Source of the DNA: Pedobacter sp. BAL39
GTDB lineage: Bacteria > Bacteroidota > Bacteroidia > Sphingobacteriales > Sphingobacteriaceae
Length of the DNA stretch: 64,000 bases
Assembly: GCF_000170795.1 (NCBI RefSeq)
Contig: NZ_ABCM01000002.1
Span: 248,001-312,000, forward strand
Direction of reading: 5' to 3'
In this document: in pieces, positions 17,798 to 27,793 of the stretch
Numbering within the stretch: position 1 is the first letter of the stretch
Layout: the number at the start of each line of letters is the position of its first letter
Notes under the pieces: generated by a model
The model's input: only the letters and a program-made list of their open reading frames with translations
Told to the model about the DNA's origin: nothing
Databases searched by the model: none
Made by a program: the position numbers and the translations under genes

Positions 17798-18133
17798 ATG
17801 CAAAGTACCCGATTAGCAAAGTTATTGGAGTTTTTATCCAACGACCCTAATGATCCTTTTGTGCTATACGCACTAGCCACCGAATACAATGTTTCAAATG
17901 AGGTCGAAAAGGCATTTGAATACTATTTAAAGCTTGTTTCTGAACATCCGGATTACGTAGGGACTTATTACCACCTTGGTAAACTCTATGAAAAGCAGGG
18001 ACAGCAGGAATCTGCTATCGGAGTTTATCAGCAGGGAATGGCTACTGCCCGGAAAAAAGGCGACAGGCATGCCTTTTCTGAGCTTCAGGGGGCCTATAAT
18101 TCTGCTGCTGGACTTGATTACGAGGACGATTAG
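17798..18133 (+). CDS. Small tetratricopeptide-repeat protein
   Basis: A 111-residue cytoplasmic protein without a signal peptide. Residues about 15-95 hold two to three TPR-like helical hairpins, with YALATEYNVSNEVEKAFEYY and YHLGKLYEKQGQQESAIGVY, so a protein-binding scaffold is likely. It lies 12 bases upstream of the chromate transporter gene and is probably cotranscribed, but no functional link is evident. Confidence 0.85.
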   Translation: MQSTRLAKLLEFLSNDPNDPFVLYALATEYNVSNEVEKAFEYYLKLVSEHPDYVGTYYHLGKLYEKQGQQESAIGVYQQGMATARKKGDRHAFSELQGAYNSAAGLDYEDD

Positions 18134-18145
18134 ACGCTGCTGTTT

Positions 18146-19345
18146 GTGAAAACAAGACAACTCTTATTCGTCCGGGATGTTTTTCTCTTTACTTTTAGTG
18201 CTTTTGGTGGTGCTCAGGCACATTTATCTCTGTTGCTGAAGTATTTTGTAAAGAATACCCGATACATCACCGAGGAAGAACTGCTGGAGCTGAATGCGCT
18301 GGCACAGGTACTGCCGGGACCGGCTTCTACCCAGACGCTGGTAGGGATAGGCTATAAGGTTGGCGGCCTGAAGCTGGCGATCCTTACCTTTCTGATCTGG
18401 GTCATTCCTTCAGCAGCAATCATGACTTTCGTTGCGATCAGCTTCGCGCGCTGGGACCAGCAACAAAAGTTCAGTGAGGTGTTGGAGTATGTGCAGCCTA
18501 TTGCGTTGGGAATTGTTGCTTTTGGTGCATATAACCTTGCCAGAAGGATTTTAGTGTCGCAGATGACCATCTTCCTTGCAGCAGCTGCTGCGGTTGTTAC
18601 ACTGGTGCTTAGAAACGCCTATGTGTTTCCTATGGCAATCCTTATCGGGGGCATCATTTCTTCTATCGTTGGAACGCCAAGTGAAGAGTCGGAGCTGCGT
18701 ACAGGTTTATTTAAAAATGTAAATAAAAAAAAGCTGCTGTATTTTATCGGTGTATTGCTGTTTATGGCTTTGCTGGGTGCAATCATCAACCGGACCTCAC
18801 CTTTTAGTTTACCCATTAGGCTTTTTGAGAATTTTTATAGAAATGGGATCTTTATTTTTGGCGGAGGCCAGGTTTTAGTGCCATTGATGTTCACAGAGTT
18901 TGTAGAGATGAAGCACTATTTAAGTGGCTCGGGATTTCTCTCCGGATTTGCCTTTCAACAGGCTTTACCAGGGCCAACATTTTCATTTACGAGTTACCTG
19001 GGGGCGATGAGCATGAAGAACTACGGCTATGGCCTTTCTGGCCAGATCATGGGCGGGTTTGTCGCAGTGATGGGGATCAATCTGCCTGGCTTACTACTGG
19101 TGCTTTTCATTGTTCCCTTTTGGGAGGATCTTAAAAAAATCACCAGGATCAAATATTCAATGACGGGCATCAATGCGGTCAGTGTTGGATTTATCATCGC
19201 GGCATTTCTGCTGCTGGTGCAGCCTGTAGGCTTAAATGTCATGGCAGTAGCCATTATGGTGTCCACCTTTCTGATATTGCATTTTACAAAAATAAGCCCG
19301 CCAATTATTGTATTGGCAGGCATACTGTTAGGTTATTTTATCTAG
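18146..19345 (+). CDS. chrA: Chromate transporter family protein (long, two-domain ChrA)
   Basis: A 399-residue inner-membrane protein with two CHR domains in tandem. The first starts at FTFSAFGGAQAHLSLL with LPGPASTQTLVGIGY, the second at FIFGGGQVLVPLMFTEF with FQQALPGPTFSFTSYLGA. The family exports chromate, though many members have untested substrates. The start is a GTG at 18146, 12 bases after the TPR gene; no ATG fits the conserved N-terminus better. It is convergent with dnaB. Confidence 0.9.
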   Translation: MKTRQLLFVRDVFLFTFSAFGGAQAHLSLLLKYFVKNTRYITEEELLELNALAQVLPGPASTQTLVGIGYKVGGLKLAILTFLIWVIPSAAIMTFVAISFARWDQQQKFSEVLEYVQPIALGIVAFGAYNLARRILVSQMTIFLAAAAAVVTLVLRNAYVFPMAILIGGIISSIVGTPSEESELRTGLFKNVNKKKLLYFIGVLLFMALLGAIINRTSPFSLPIRLFENFYRNGIFIFGGGQVLVPLMFTEFVEMKHYLSGSGFLSGFAFQQALPGPTFSFTSYLGAMSMKNYGYGLSGQIMGGFVAVMGINLPGLLLVLFIVPFWEDLKKITRIKYSMTGINAVSVGFIIAAFLLLVQPVGLNVMAVAIMVSTFLILHFTKISPPIIVLAGILLGYFI

Positions 19346-19371
19346 CGGAAAGGCGCTTCGTGTGTCTGGTT

Positions 19372-20934
19372 TTAAAATGGAGCCTCATCATCATGCATGT
19401 CATCCATTCTCGAAGGTTTAATGATGACATTTCCTGCAGGTCTGTCAAAGTCCTGGGAAGGCGACATGCCGGCGCTGGAGCTTTCAATAGAGAATGAATT
19501 CGGCGCGGAGAAGTTCTCCTCAAGATCGGCAAACTTCACATACTTACCGATGAAGCGGAGTGGTACGATTCCTGTTTCACCATTCCTGTGTTTCGCAATG
19601 ATAACCTCACCAATACCAGCCTGTGAACGACCTTGCTCATCTTCAGTAATTCCATAATATTCCGGACGGTATAGGAAAAGTACCATATCGGCATCCTGCT
19701 CAATAGATCCGGATTCACGTAAATCGGATAACATAGGTCGTTTACCATTTGGACCCGGCCTGCTCTCTACCGCACGGCTCAACTGAGATAGTGCAAGGAC
19801 GGGGACATTTAACTCTTTGGCTACAGATTTTAAGGCCCGTGAAATCGCACCGATCTCCTGCTCCCTGTTTCCGCCGCCGCCGTCACCTTTACCGTGCATC
19901 AGCTGCAAGTAATCGATAATGATCAGCTGAAGGTCGTATTGTGATTTGAGCCTTCTGCATTTGGCTCGGAACTCAAAGATATTTAAGGCAGGAGTGTCGT
20001 CGATAAGAAGGGGGGCCTCGGTTAGTGTGCCGATTTTGCTGTGGAGCTGTTGCCATTCCCATTCTGCAAGGTTACCTTTTCTGATTTTCTCCTGTTCAAT
20101 TTCAGTTTCCCCTGCAATGAGACGATTGACGAGCTGTACCGATGACATCTCCAGAGAGAACACGACCACCGCCCGTTTAAAGTCCACCGCCGCATTCCTT
20201 GCGCAGGTGAGTACAAAGGCTGTTTTTCCCATCGCAGGACGTGCCGCTATGATCACCAGATCGGAAGGTTGCCATCCACCTGTAATACGGTCAAGGTCGG
20301 TAAACCCGGAAGGCACCCCCGTCAGTCCGTCACTTTTATTCCTTAGCTCTTCGAGTGCTGCCAGGGATTGTTTTACAATCTCATCCATCTTCTGGGTATC
20401 ACGACGCAGGTTATTCTGCGCAATGTCGAAGAGGTTTTTTTCAGCATGATCCAGCAGGTCGAAGATATCTGTGGTGTCCTCATACGCGTTTTGGATGATC
20501 TCTGAGGAGATCCTGATCAGCTCCCGCTGGATGTATTTCTGGGAAATGATTCTGGAGTGGTATTCGATATTGGCTGCCGAAGCTACCCTGTTGGTCAGGT
20601 TAGTAATGTAATAGGCGCCACCCACCATCTCCAGCAAACCCTGGTTTCTCAATTCTGAAGTTACAGTAAGGATATCTACCGGTTTTGATTTCTGGAACAG
20701 TATGGCAATAGCCTCGAAAATTTTCTTATGGGCCTCTGCATAGAAAACTTCAGGTTTGAGAATATCAATTACTGTAGACAGTGCGTCTTTTTCGAGCATT
20801 AAAGCGCCCAAAACAGCTTCCTCAAGGTCTAATGCCTGAGGTGGGATCTTGCCGAGCGTACTCATAGAATTATTCATTCTGTTTTTCCGCGCGGCGAAAC
20901 TTGCCTTATCTTGTCCTTGATTTCCGTTATCCAT
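19372..20934 (-). CDS. dnaB: Replicative DNA helicase
   Basis: A hexameric 5'-3' helicase of the replisome, about 520 residues. The N-terminal helical domain starts IPPQALDLEEAVLGALMLE. The RecA-like C-terminal domain has the Walker A ARPAMGKTAF, Walker B LIIIDYLQLM, and the DnaB motifs SQLSRAVESRPGPNGKRP and SDLRESGSIEQDADMVLFLY. There is no intein. In-frame ATGs lie at 20934, 20940 and 20958. The -7 box at 20946-20953 excludes 20958 as the start of a transcript from this promoter. 20934 leaves a short leader; 20940 would be nearly leaderless. Confidence 0.96.
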   Translation of the reverse strand: MDNGNQGQDKASFAARKNRMNNSMSTLGKIPPQALDLEEAVLGALMLEKDALSTVIDILKPEVFYAEAHKKIFEAIAILFQKSKPVDILTVTSELRNQGLLEMVGGAYYITNLTNRVASAANIEYHSRIISQKYIQRELIRISSEIIQNAYEDTTDIFDLLDHAEKNLFDIAQNNLRRDTQKMDEIVKQSLAALEELRNKSDGLTGVPSGFTDLDRITGGWQPSDLVIIAARPAMGKTAFVLTCARNAAVDFKRAVVVFSLEMSSVQLVNRLIAGETEIEQEKIRKGNLAEWEWQQLHSKIGTLTEAPLLIDDTPALNIFEFRAKCRRLKSQYDLQLIIIDYLQLMHGKGDGGGGNREQEIGAISRALKSVAKELNVPVLALSQLSRAVESRPGPNGKRPMLSDLRESGSIEQDADMVLFLYRPEYYGITEDEQGRSQAGIGEVIIAKHRNGETGIVPLRFIGKYVKFADLEENFSAPNSFSIESSSAGMSPSQDFDRPAGNVIIKPSRMDDMHDDEAPF

Positions 20935-20945
20935 ACTCATAGGTA

Positions 20946-20953
20946 CAAAAATA
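20946..20953 (-). promoter_or_regulatory. -7 box for dnaB (TATTTTTG, minus strand)
   Basis: Exact TAnnTTTG match. Its last base is 5 bases from the ATG at 20940 and 11 from that at 20934, so the leader is very short and this site decides the start choice. Confidence 0.6.
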
Positions 20954-21120
20954 GACAAAAATCAAGTGCTTTTATGAATTGTTTATGCACACTTATTAAA
21001 GTCAAAACCCCGTAAATTCCTAAGGCATTCTTCATTTGTATCTTTTTGCTCACAGCAGAATGTTGATAAGCAAAATTCGCATTGTCAACAAATAGCTTCC
21101 CGAAATCGCATTATTTGAGC

Positions 21121-21128
21121 TATTTTTG
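21121..21128 (+). promoter_or_regulatory. -7 box for the rRNA methyltransferase gene (TATTTTTG)
   Basis: TATTTTTG followed by CGC, as at lepA and queE. It ends 18 bases before the ATG at 21147 and rules out the in-frame TTG at 21126 as the start. Confidence 0.65.
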
Positions 21129-21146
21129 CGCTTCAATTTAAGAAAG

Positions 21147-21914
21147 ATGGAAAATTCCAGAAGGCCTGCAAGACCTAAAGAAAATAATGAGTTTATATTC
21201 GGTATTCGCTCTGTAATAGAGGCGATTAAAGCTGGTAAGGATATTGAGAGTATCTACATTCAGCGCGGCCTGACGGGAGGCATTATACTGGAACTTAAGG
21301 CCTTATTGAAAGATGTTGATGCACCAGTTCACAATGTGCCCGTGGAGAAACTGAACAGGATGACGCAGAAAAACCATCAGGGAGTTATTGCAGTGATCTC
21401 ATCTATAACTTTTCAAAAGATCGAAGATATCATTCCTGCTGTTTATGAGAAAGGGGAGACTCCATTGATTCTGATTCTCGATGGTATTACCGATGTCAGG
21501 AATATGGGGGCAATAGCCAGGACTGCTGCCTGCGCGGGAGTTCATGCCATTGTGGTACCCACAAAAAATTCAGCGCAGATCAATGCCGATGCGATCAAGA
21601 CCTCGGCAGGGGCATTGTTTACAATTCCGGTTTGCCGTCATCCAAACCTCCATAAGACCGCTTTGTTCCTGCAGGAATGTGGCTTGCAGATTGTGGCTTG
21701 TACAGAAAAGACCAACGACTTGATTTATGCGCCTGATTATACGACCCCTACTGCCATCGTAATGGGAGCAGAGGATGAGGGTATTTCAAATGAAATTATG
21801 CGTATGGCCAATCATTTGGCTAAGATTCCGATGATCGGGGAGATCAGCTCGCTGAATGTTTCCGTTTCTGCGGGTGTCATTCTATATGAGGCCATCCGTC
21901 AAAGGACATTATAG
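21147..21914 (+). CDS. rlmB: 23S rRNA 2'-O-methyltransferase, RlmB type (SpoU family)
   Basis: A 255-residue SPOUT methyltransferase predicted to methylate the ribose of G2251 in 23S rRNA. An N-terminal substrate-binding domain (FIFGIRSVIEAIKAGKDIESIYI) precedes the SpoU domain with DGITDVRNMGAIARTAACAG (motif 1), the ALFTIPV region, IVMGAEDEGISNEI (motif 2) and SLNVSVSAGVILYE (motif 3), which form the trefoil knot. The ATG at 21147 was chosen because the promoter overlaps the upstream alternative. Exact target site is inferred from family. Confidence 0.92.
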   Translation: MENSRRPARPKENNEFIFGIRSVIEAIKAGKDIESIYIQRGLTGGIILELKALLKDVDAPVHNVPVEKLNRMTQKNHQGVIAVISSITFQKIEDIIPAVYEKGETPLILILDGITDVRNMGAIARTAACAGVHAIVVPTKNSAQINADAIKTSAGALFTIPVCRHPNLHKTALFLQECGLQIVACTEKTNDLIYAPDYTTPTAIVMGAEDEGISNEIMRMANHLAKIPMIGEISSLNVSVSAGVILYEAIRQRTL

Positions 21915-21971
21915 AAGAGCTCCTAAACAGGCCCGGCTCAGAAGCTAACTCTGATCCGGGCTATGTTGTTA

Positions 21972-23243
21972 CTATGCTTCTTCAAAAAGATAACCACTGT
22001 AGGCGAGCCCTTTGGCAACGCTGATAAAGTTATCGCCGGAATGGATCGGGACACCCGGAAACTTGCTGACGAAAAGTTTTCTCACGGCAGCGACCAAGGA
22101 AGTTCCTCCGGTAAGGAAAAGACTGTCTATGGTCTGTATATCAATCTTATGTTTCAGCAGAAACTCATCCAGGTAGTTGCTGATTTTGCGCAGGTCTTTT
22201 GCGATAATTTGGTTATACGCGTCAATGGTGATCTCTTCATTGATTTCAATTCCTCTCTGCGAATAATGGAAATTAACACTTTCTGCTGCGGAGAGTTCCA
22301 CTTTTGTCTTTTCGATGGATTGGAAGACAGAATAGCCAAGGTTATGTTCTGTCAGTGTCAGCAGGTTTTTAAACTTAGGATCCTGCCCGGAATAATGGTA
22401 ATAATTCTGCAAGTCATTTTTGATTTTGATGCCGTTGAAGAAGTTCATCTGTTCCCAGGAACAGATATTGGCAAAAAGAGAAACAGGTACAGTAAGCATT
22501 TTGCCCGGAGCAGCCTGATATAAGGTTTCTTTGCCAAAATAAGGTGTGCCCCTGTCCCACATAAAAGCAGAATCAAAGCTGTCCCCACCAATATAAATCC
22601 CGCCGGTAGCGATGATGTCTTTCCTGCGATCTTTGTTTCCTACATTTTCGGGGTCAAGTACCAGGTAGGTGAAGTCGGTGGTACCGCCGCCCAAATCTGC
22701 TACGAGCACATTTTCCTTCTCGCTGATGGTGCGTTCGTACGCAAATGCAGCCCCAATTGGTTCAAACTGAAACCTCAGTTCCGTAAATCCTGCATCCGAG
22801 GCGGCTTTGGCCAGCCGCTTTTGTGCAAGCGCGTCTTTGGCTGTGCTCTCATCATCAAAGAATACCGGCCGGCCGATAATGGCCTTCTGTACGTCCTGTC
22901 CGGTGATGGCATCGGCCTGTTGTTTTAGTTCTTTCAGGATCAGCGTGACAAGGTCTGAAGCATTGTATCTTTTATTGAAGATGCGTGTTTCTACGAAGCT
23001 GCTCCGCGGCAGGATTCTTTTTATGGACTTCATGAAGCGTCCCTGCATTCCATCGCCGAGGTAGGCTTGTATTGCTGCTTCCCCAACCAGATATTTTAAG
23101 GGTTCAGAAGCGCTTTGGTCCTGCTGAAAATACAGCAGGGAGGGGATGGTAATGGTGCTGAGCAGGGTTTGTTGCTCTTCGTCGTAAATGGATAGGGCGG
23201 AGTTGGTTGTTCCAAAGTCTATTCCATAAAGAAATTTTTTCAT
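21972..23243 (-). CDS. Hsp70-family protein without a C-terminal lid (YegD-like)
   Basis: About 423 residues from the ATG at 23243 (MKKFLYGIDFGTTNSA). It has the actin-like ATPase fold: phosphate loop 1 GIDFGTTNS, EPIGAAFAYER, phosphate loop 2 VADLGGGTTDFTYLV, and the adenosine motif LFLTGGTSLVAAVRKLF. There is no substrate-binding domain of DnaK size, so it resembles the YegD group, whose role is unclear. It follows manC on the same strand but a terminator lies between them. Confidence 0.87.
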   Translation of the reverse strand: MKKFLYGIDFGTTNSALSIYDEEQQTLLSTITIPSLLYFQQDQSASEPLKYLVGEAAIQAYLGDGMQGRFMKSIKRILPRSSFVETRIFNKRYNASDLVTLILKELKQQADAITGQDVQKAIIGRPVFFDDESTAKDALAQKRLAKAASDAGFTELRFQFEPIGAAFAYERTISEKENVLVADLGGGTTDFTYLVLDPENVGNKDRRKDIIATGGIYIGGDSFDSAFMWDRGTPYFGKETLYQAAPGKMLTVPVSLFANICSWEQMNFFNGIKIKNDLQNYYHYSGQDPKFKNLLTLTEHNLGYSVFQSIEKTKVELSAAESVNFHYSQRGIEINEEITIDAYNQIIAKDLRKISNYLDEFLLKHKIDIQTIDSLFLTGGTSLVAAVRKLFVSKFPGVPIHSGDNFISVAKGLAYSGYLFEEA

Positions 23244-23255
23244 GGGTGGTGGTTT

Positions 23256-23297
23256 AAAAAAAGACATCCGGATCAGTTGGAAGCCTGGTCCGGATGT
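23256..23297 (-). terminator. Terminator between manC and the Hsp70-like gene
   Basis: A 13-bp stem (ACATCCGGATCAG with CTGGTCCGGATGT, one G-T pair) with an 8-base loop, followed on the minus strand by a run of T residues (23256-23262). Confidence 0.88.
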
Positions 23298-23330
23298 GGT
23301 ATGTCAGGTCTTTGGCCTGATGGATTGCAG

Positions 23331-24422
23331 TTAAATGAACCTGGTGCCGAATTTTGATTTGACATCAGCGACAACCTGCTTGATGCTTTGCTCTTCGGTC
23401 CTCGGACAAATCAGTAGTGTGTTGTTGGATTCTACTACAATATAATCATGCAGGCCCTGCAGGATTACCAGTTTGTCTTTCGGGACATTGACCATGCAGT
23501 TCGAAGAGTCGAACATCATCACCTGTTCTGATGGAATTACCGCATTGCCTACATAGTCGTGCTCCGCAATTTCATAAATTGAAGCCCATGTTCCAAGGTC
23601 AGACCAGCCAAAATCAGCAGGTAATACATACACGTTGTCTGCTTTTTCCATGATGCCAAAATCGATGGAGATGTTGGTGCACTGCTGATAAGCAGAACCT
23701 ACAAATTCAAGCTCCGATTCGGTATTGTATGCGCCATTTCCCTGAGAGAAAATCTCGTACATATCTGGAAGATGTTTGAAGAAGGCTTTGTTGATTGCAC
23801 TGGCAGACCAGATAAAAATACCTGCATTCCATAGAAAATCTCCACTTTGCACAAAGGATTTTGCAAGCTCCAGATTGGGTTTCTCTGTGAAAATCTTCAC
23901 TTTGTGAATCTGATCATCACTGGGAAGGGTGTTTTCTATGTATTGTATGTAACCGTACCCGGTGTCCGGGCGACTAGGTTTTATGCCGAGCGTGATGAGG
24001 CAGTCGTTTTCAGCTGCGGCCTTCAGGGATTGTTCTATAGCTTCAATAAAAGCCTCCTGATTGGTAATCGTGTGGTCAGAAGGGGCTACAACGATCGTCG
24101 CATTCGGGTTAATGTCTGCAATTTTCATCGATCCATAGGAAATGCAGGGAGCTGTATTTCGCATGATCGGCTCGGCAAGGATTTGATTTTCTGCAAGATC
24201 AGGCAGCTGTTCCCTGATGATGTCCGTGTAAATCTCGTTGGTAACGATAAAGATGTTTTCTGGTGGACAGATTCTGAGAAAACGTTCGTAGGTACTTTGG
24301 ATCAGTGTTTTTCCAATGCCAAAGAAGTCAATAAACTGTTTTGGGTATGCTGTTCTGCTGACAGGCCAGAACCGGCTGCCTACGCCACCGGCCATAATTA
24401 AGGCGTAATTATTTTTATTCAT
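23331..24422 (-). CDS. manC: Mannose-1-phosphate guanylyltransferase
   Basis: A 363-residue nucleotidyltransferase that makes GDP-mannose from GTP and mannose 1-phosphate for surface polysaccharides. The signature is ALIMAGGVGSRFWPVSRTAYPKQF at the N-terminus (two adjoining motifs), with APSDHTI, TGYGYIQY, FTEKPN and FLWNAGIFIW in order. It lacks the C-terminal cupin isomerase domain of the long bifunctional form. It is 15 bases from kdsD and probably cotranscribed. Confidence 0.93.
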   Translation of the reverse strand: MNKNNYALIMAGGVGSRFWPVSRTAYPKQFIDFFGIGKTLIQSTYERFLRICPPENIFIVTNEIYTDIIREQLPDLAENQILAEPIMRNTAPCISYGSMKIADINPNATIVVAPSDHTITNQEAFIEAIEQSLKAAAENDCLITLGIKPSRPDTGYGYIQYIENTLPSDDQIHKVKIFTEKPNLELAKSFVQSGDFLWNAGIFIWSASAINKAFFKHLPDMYEIFSQGNGAYNTESELEFVGSAYQQCTNISIDFGIMEKADNVYVLPADFGWSDLGTWASIYEIAEHDYVGNAVIPSEQVMMFDSSNCMVNVPKDKLVILQGLHDYIVVESNNTLLICPRTEEQSIKQVVADVKSKFGTRFI

Positions 24423-24437
24423 GTTTAACGAAAAATA

Positions 24438-25403
24438 TTAGATGATTCCTTCCTGCAGAAGGTCGTGTAAATGGATGATGCCGAAATAAGCTCCTGCATC
24501 TGTTACTAGTAACTGAGTAATGTTATTTTCTTTGATGAGCTCAAGTGCGCCCACTGCCAAAACATCTTTTTCGATCTTTTTTGGGTTCCTGTTCATTAAA
24601 TCGCTGGCTTTTATATTGGTTAAATCCGTATGCTTTTCGAGCATCCGTCTGATGTCACCATCAGTAATAACGCCTAATATAGCATTTGATTCAACAACAA
24701 CAACAGCACCTAAACGGTTTTGACTAATTTCTACGATTACATCCTTCACGGCTGCATCCGGAGCGATGGAAGGTTTTGCGTTCTTGAGGGCAAGATCGCC
24801 AGTTTTGAGGTAAAGGCGTTTTCCCAGTGATCCTCCGGGATGATACCGTGCAAAATCTTTTTCATTGAAGTCACGGGCATGGAGCAGGCAGACAGCGAGG
24901 GCATCGCCCATTGCAAGCTGTGCTGTGGTGCTGGTTGTCGGTGCCAGGTTATTGGGGCATGCCTCTTTGTCGACAGTAGTATTCAGGAGAAAATCCGAGA
25001 GCCGGGCCAGGTCCGAATTGACCTGTCCGATCATACCCACCATCACATTTCCGGACTGCTTAAGTAGGGGGGCAAGTACTTTGATTTCGGGCGTATTTCC
25101 GCTCTTGGAAATGCAGATGACAATGTCATTTTTCTGGATCATTCCAAGATCGCCATGTACCGCATCTGCAGCATGCATAAAGATGGACGGCGTACCTGTA
25201 GAGTTAAAAGTAGCCACTATTTTTTGTGCAATAATTGCGCTTTTACCAATTCCCGTTACGATTATGCGACCATTACAGGCCAGAATCAGCTCTACAATCT
25301 TCACAAAATCGTCGTTTATATTCGGGATCAATCCCAGAATAGATTGCGCTTCAAGTTGTAAAGTGTTGACTGCCGCCGCGATAATAGATTTTTTACTTTT
25401 CAA
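24438..25403 (-). CDS. kdsD: Arabinose-5-phosphate isomerase (KpsF/GutQ family)
   Basis: A 321-residue enzyme converting ribulose 5-phosphate to arabinose 5-phosphate, the first step of Kdo synthesis. The SIS domain (about 30-170) shows GRIIVTGIGKSAIIAQKI, FMHAADAVHGDLGMI and CISKSGNTPEIK, and two CBS domains (about 195-321) follow, with GVITDGDIRRM. The kdsA gene lies close by at 27794 on the other side of recQ. KpsF and KdsD cannot be told apart from sequence alone. Confidence 0.93.
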   Translation of the reverse strand: MKSKKSIIAAAVNTLQLEAQSILGLIPNINDDFVKIVELILACNGRIIVTGIGKSAIIAQKIVATFNSTGTPSIFMHAADAVHGDLGMIQKNDIVICISKSGNTPEIKVLAPLLKQSGNVMVGMIGQVNSDLARLSDFLLNTTVDKEACPNNLAPTTSTTAQLAMGDALAVCLLHARDFNEKDFARYHPGGSLGKRLYLKTGDLALKNAKPSIAPDAAVKDVIVEISQNRLGAVVVVESNAILGVITDGDIRRMLEKHTDLTNIKASDLMNRNPKKIEKDVLAVGALELIKENNITQLLVTDAGAYFGIIHLHDLLQEGII

Positions 25404-25492
25404 ACAGAATTATTTAGTATATTGATGCTTTGAATTTGTGCAAAATTATGTTATTTTGAAGTAAAAATAGCACTGAATATTTTATACACGTA

Positions 25493-27682
25493 ATGGATGT
25501 GAAAAAGTCGTTGTTTGATAACTTACAAACCTTTTTTGGTTTTGACAATTTTAAAGGTGATCAGGAGTCTATCATCACTAATGTTCTGGAGAAGAAAAAT
25601 ACGTTTGTGATAATGCCTACAGGTGGGGGGAAGTCCATTTGTTATCAGTTGCCGGCATTGATGAGTGAGGGTACCGCGATTGTGATCTCGCCACTGATTG
25701 CGCTGATGAAAAATCAGGTAGATCAGCTCAGGGCTTTTGGAGGGAGTGACAGCATCGCTCATTTTCTAAACTCATCACTCAATAAAGCAGAAATTACCCA
25801 GGTGAAAAGTGACTTGCTCAGTGGGCAGACAAAGCTGCTTTATGTAGCCCCGGAGTCGTTGGGAAAGCAGGACAATATCGAGTTTTTAAAGCTCATCAAA
25901 ATATCTTTTGTTGCAGTTGATGAGGCACACTGTATTTCCGAATGGGGGCATGACTTCCGTCCGGAGTATCGTAAAATCAGGCAGGTCATCAGTGGGCTTG
26001 GTGTGGGCATCCCCATCATTGCCCTCACCGCTACAGCAACGCCTAAAGTGCAGCAGGACATCATCAAAAACCTGCAGATGTCGGATGCTACATTGTTCAA
26101 ATCGTCCTTTAACCGGCCGAATTTATTTTATGAGATCCGCCCGAAAAGAGATGTGATCAAAGAAATCATCAGGTACATCAAATATAATACAGGTAAATCA
26201 GGAATTATCTATTGCCTGAGCCGTAAAAAGGTGGAGGAGGTTGCTGAATCGTTAAACCTGAACGGTATCAAGGCCTTGCCTTATCATGCCGGGCTGGAGC
26301 CTAAAGTACGGGCCGACACACAGGATAAGTTTCTGATGGAAGATGTTGAAGTGATTGTGGCTACGATTGCTTTCGGAATGGGGATTGACAAGCCGGATGT
26401 TCGTTTTGTAATTCACCATGACATTCCAAAGAGCATGGAGGGATATTATCAGGAGACCGGACGTGCAGGTAGGGATGGCGGGGAAGGGGTGTGTATTGCC
26501 TTTTATGCGCAGAAGGATGTCGACAAGCTCGCCAAATTCATGAAAGACAAGCCTGTTTCTGAACGTGAGATTGGTACACAGATTCTCAAAGAGGTGATTG
26601 ATTATGCGGAGTCCGGCGTATGCAGAAGGAAACAGATCCTTCATTATTTTGGCGAGAACTTCAATGAGACCGGATGTAACTGTATGTGTGACAACTGCAA
26701 AAAGCCAAAACAGCTTTTTGACGCGGAAGAATCACTGCTCACTTTATTAAAACTTGTAGCCCGTATTGGGGAGAAGTTCGATGACACCCATATCCTCAAC
26801 ATATTCCTTGGCTCTGAAACGGCACAGACAATCGCTTATGAGCATGGTAAAATCCCGGAATTCGGCGCAGGGCTTGTGGAGGGAGAGATCCACTGGAAGT
26901 CTTTGGTGCGTCAGGCGGTACTTAATAACTTTCTATCCAAAGATATAGACAATTATGGTCTGCTTAGGCTAACGAATCTTGGGCGCGACTTTATTGAGAA
27001 CCCTTACAGCCTTAAGTTCCTGTTAAATGAGCCAATAGATAGTGCTGCGGATGATGATGAGGATGATGTGAAACATGGATCAGGCACATTGGATATGCAG
27101 TTGTTACAGTTGCTTAAAGACCTCCGCAAGAAGATTGCAAAGCAAAAGAATGTACCTCCTTTCGTCGTTTTTCAGGATCCTTCCCTGGAGGAAATGTGTA
27201 CGCACTATCCGATAGCGATGGACGAGCTGAAACAGATTTCTGGAGTGGGTAACGGCAAGGCACTTAAGTTCGGATCGCCGTTCATAGAGCTGATTAAAAA
27301 ATATGTGGAAGACAATGATGTTGAGCGCCCTATAGATCTGATCATCAAAACCCAGGCAAATAAGTCGCAACTGAAGGTATCGATCATACAAAATATTGAC
27401 AGGCAGATCGGCCTTGAAGATATTGCAAGGTCTAAAGGAATCACCTACGACGACATCCTGAAAGAGGTAGAAGCAATTGTGAATTCAGGCACGAAACTCA
27501 ACTTGAATTACTTCGTAGATGAGATGATTGACGAGGACCGTCAGGACGAGGTGTTTGACTATTTCCAGTCTGCGGAGAATGATTCTATAGACGAAGCCCT
27601 AAAGGAGCTGGGGGAATCCGATTATTCCCGTGAGGAAATCCAGCTCATGCGCATCAAATTTATGTCTGAGTTGGGAAATTAG
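25493..27682 (+). CDS. recQ: ATP-dependent DNA helicase RecQ
   Basis: A 729-residue 3'-5' helicase. The Walker A is MPTGGGKS (41-48), the DEAH box is 143-146 in VAVDEAHCISEWGHDFRPEY, and motif VI QETGRAGRDG is present. A Zn-binding RQC region with the four cysteines in CRRKQIL and CNCMCDNC lies near 373-410. An HRDC domain follows near 520-600, and a Bacteroidota-type C-terminal extension ends the chain. It is divergent from kdsD. Confidence 0.96.
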   Translation: MDVKKSLFDNLQTFFGFDNFKGDQESIITNVLEKKNTFVIMPTGGGKSICYQLPALMSEGTAIVISPLIALMKNQVDQLRAFGGSDSIAHFLNSSLNKAEITQVKSDLLSGQTKLLYVAPESLGKQDNIEFLKLIKISFVAVDEAHCISEWGHDFRPEYRKIRQVISGLGVGIPIIALTATATPKVQQDIIKNLQMSDATLFKSSFNRPNLFYEIRPKRDVIKEIIRYIKYNTGKSGIIYCLSRKKVEEVAESLNLNGIKALPYHAGLEPKVRADTQDKFLMEDVEVIVATIAFGMGIDKPDVRFVIHHDIPKSMEGYYQETGRAGRDGGEGVCIAFYAQKDVDKLAKFMKDKPVSEREIGTQILKEVIDYAESGVCRRKQILHYFGENFNETGCNCMCDNCKKPKQLFDAEESLLTLLKLVARIGEKFDDTHILNIFLGSETAQTIAYEHGKIPEFGAGLVEGEIHWKSLVRQAVLNNFLSKDIDNYGLLRLTNLGRDFIENPYSLKFLLNEPIDSAADDDEDDVKHGSGTLDMQLLQLLKDLRKKIAKQKNVPPFVVFQDPSLEEMCTHYPIAMDELKQISGVGNGKALKFGSPFIELIKKYVEDNDVERPIDLIIKTQANKSQLKVSIIQNIDRQIGLEDIARSKGITYDDILKEVEAIVNSGTKLNLNYFVDEMIDEDRQDEVFDYFQSAENDSIDEALKELGESDYSREEIQLMRIKFMSELGN

Positions 27683-27793
27683 TTCCTGCAGAATTAGGAT
27701 AAAGCAAACCGATTGGTTTTGAATAGCATAAAATAGCTGATATCGGGCGAAATACACGTGGTATCAGCTATTGCCACTTATAAAAACACAAAA

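Noticed and set aside
19372..20934. Intein in dnaB
   Set aside because: The helicase motifs are continuous and the length is normal.
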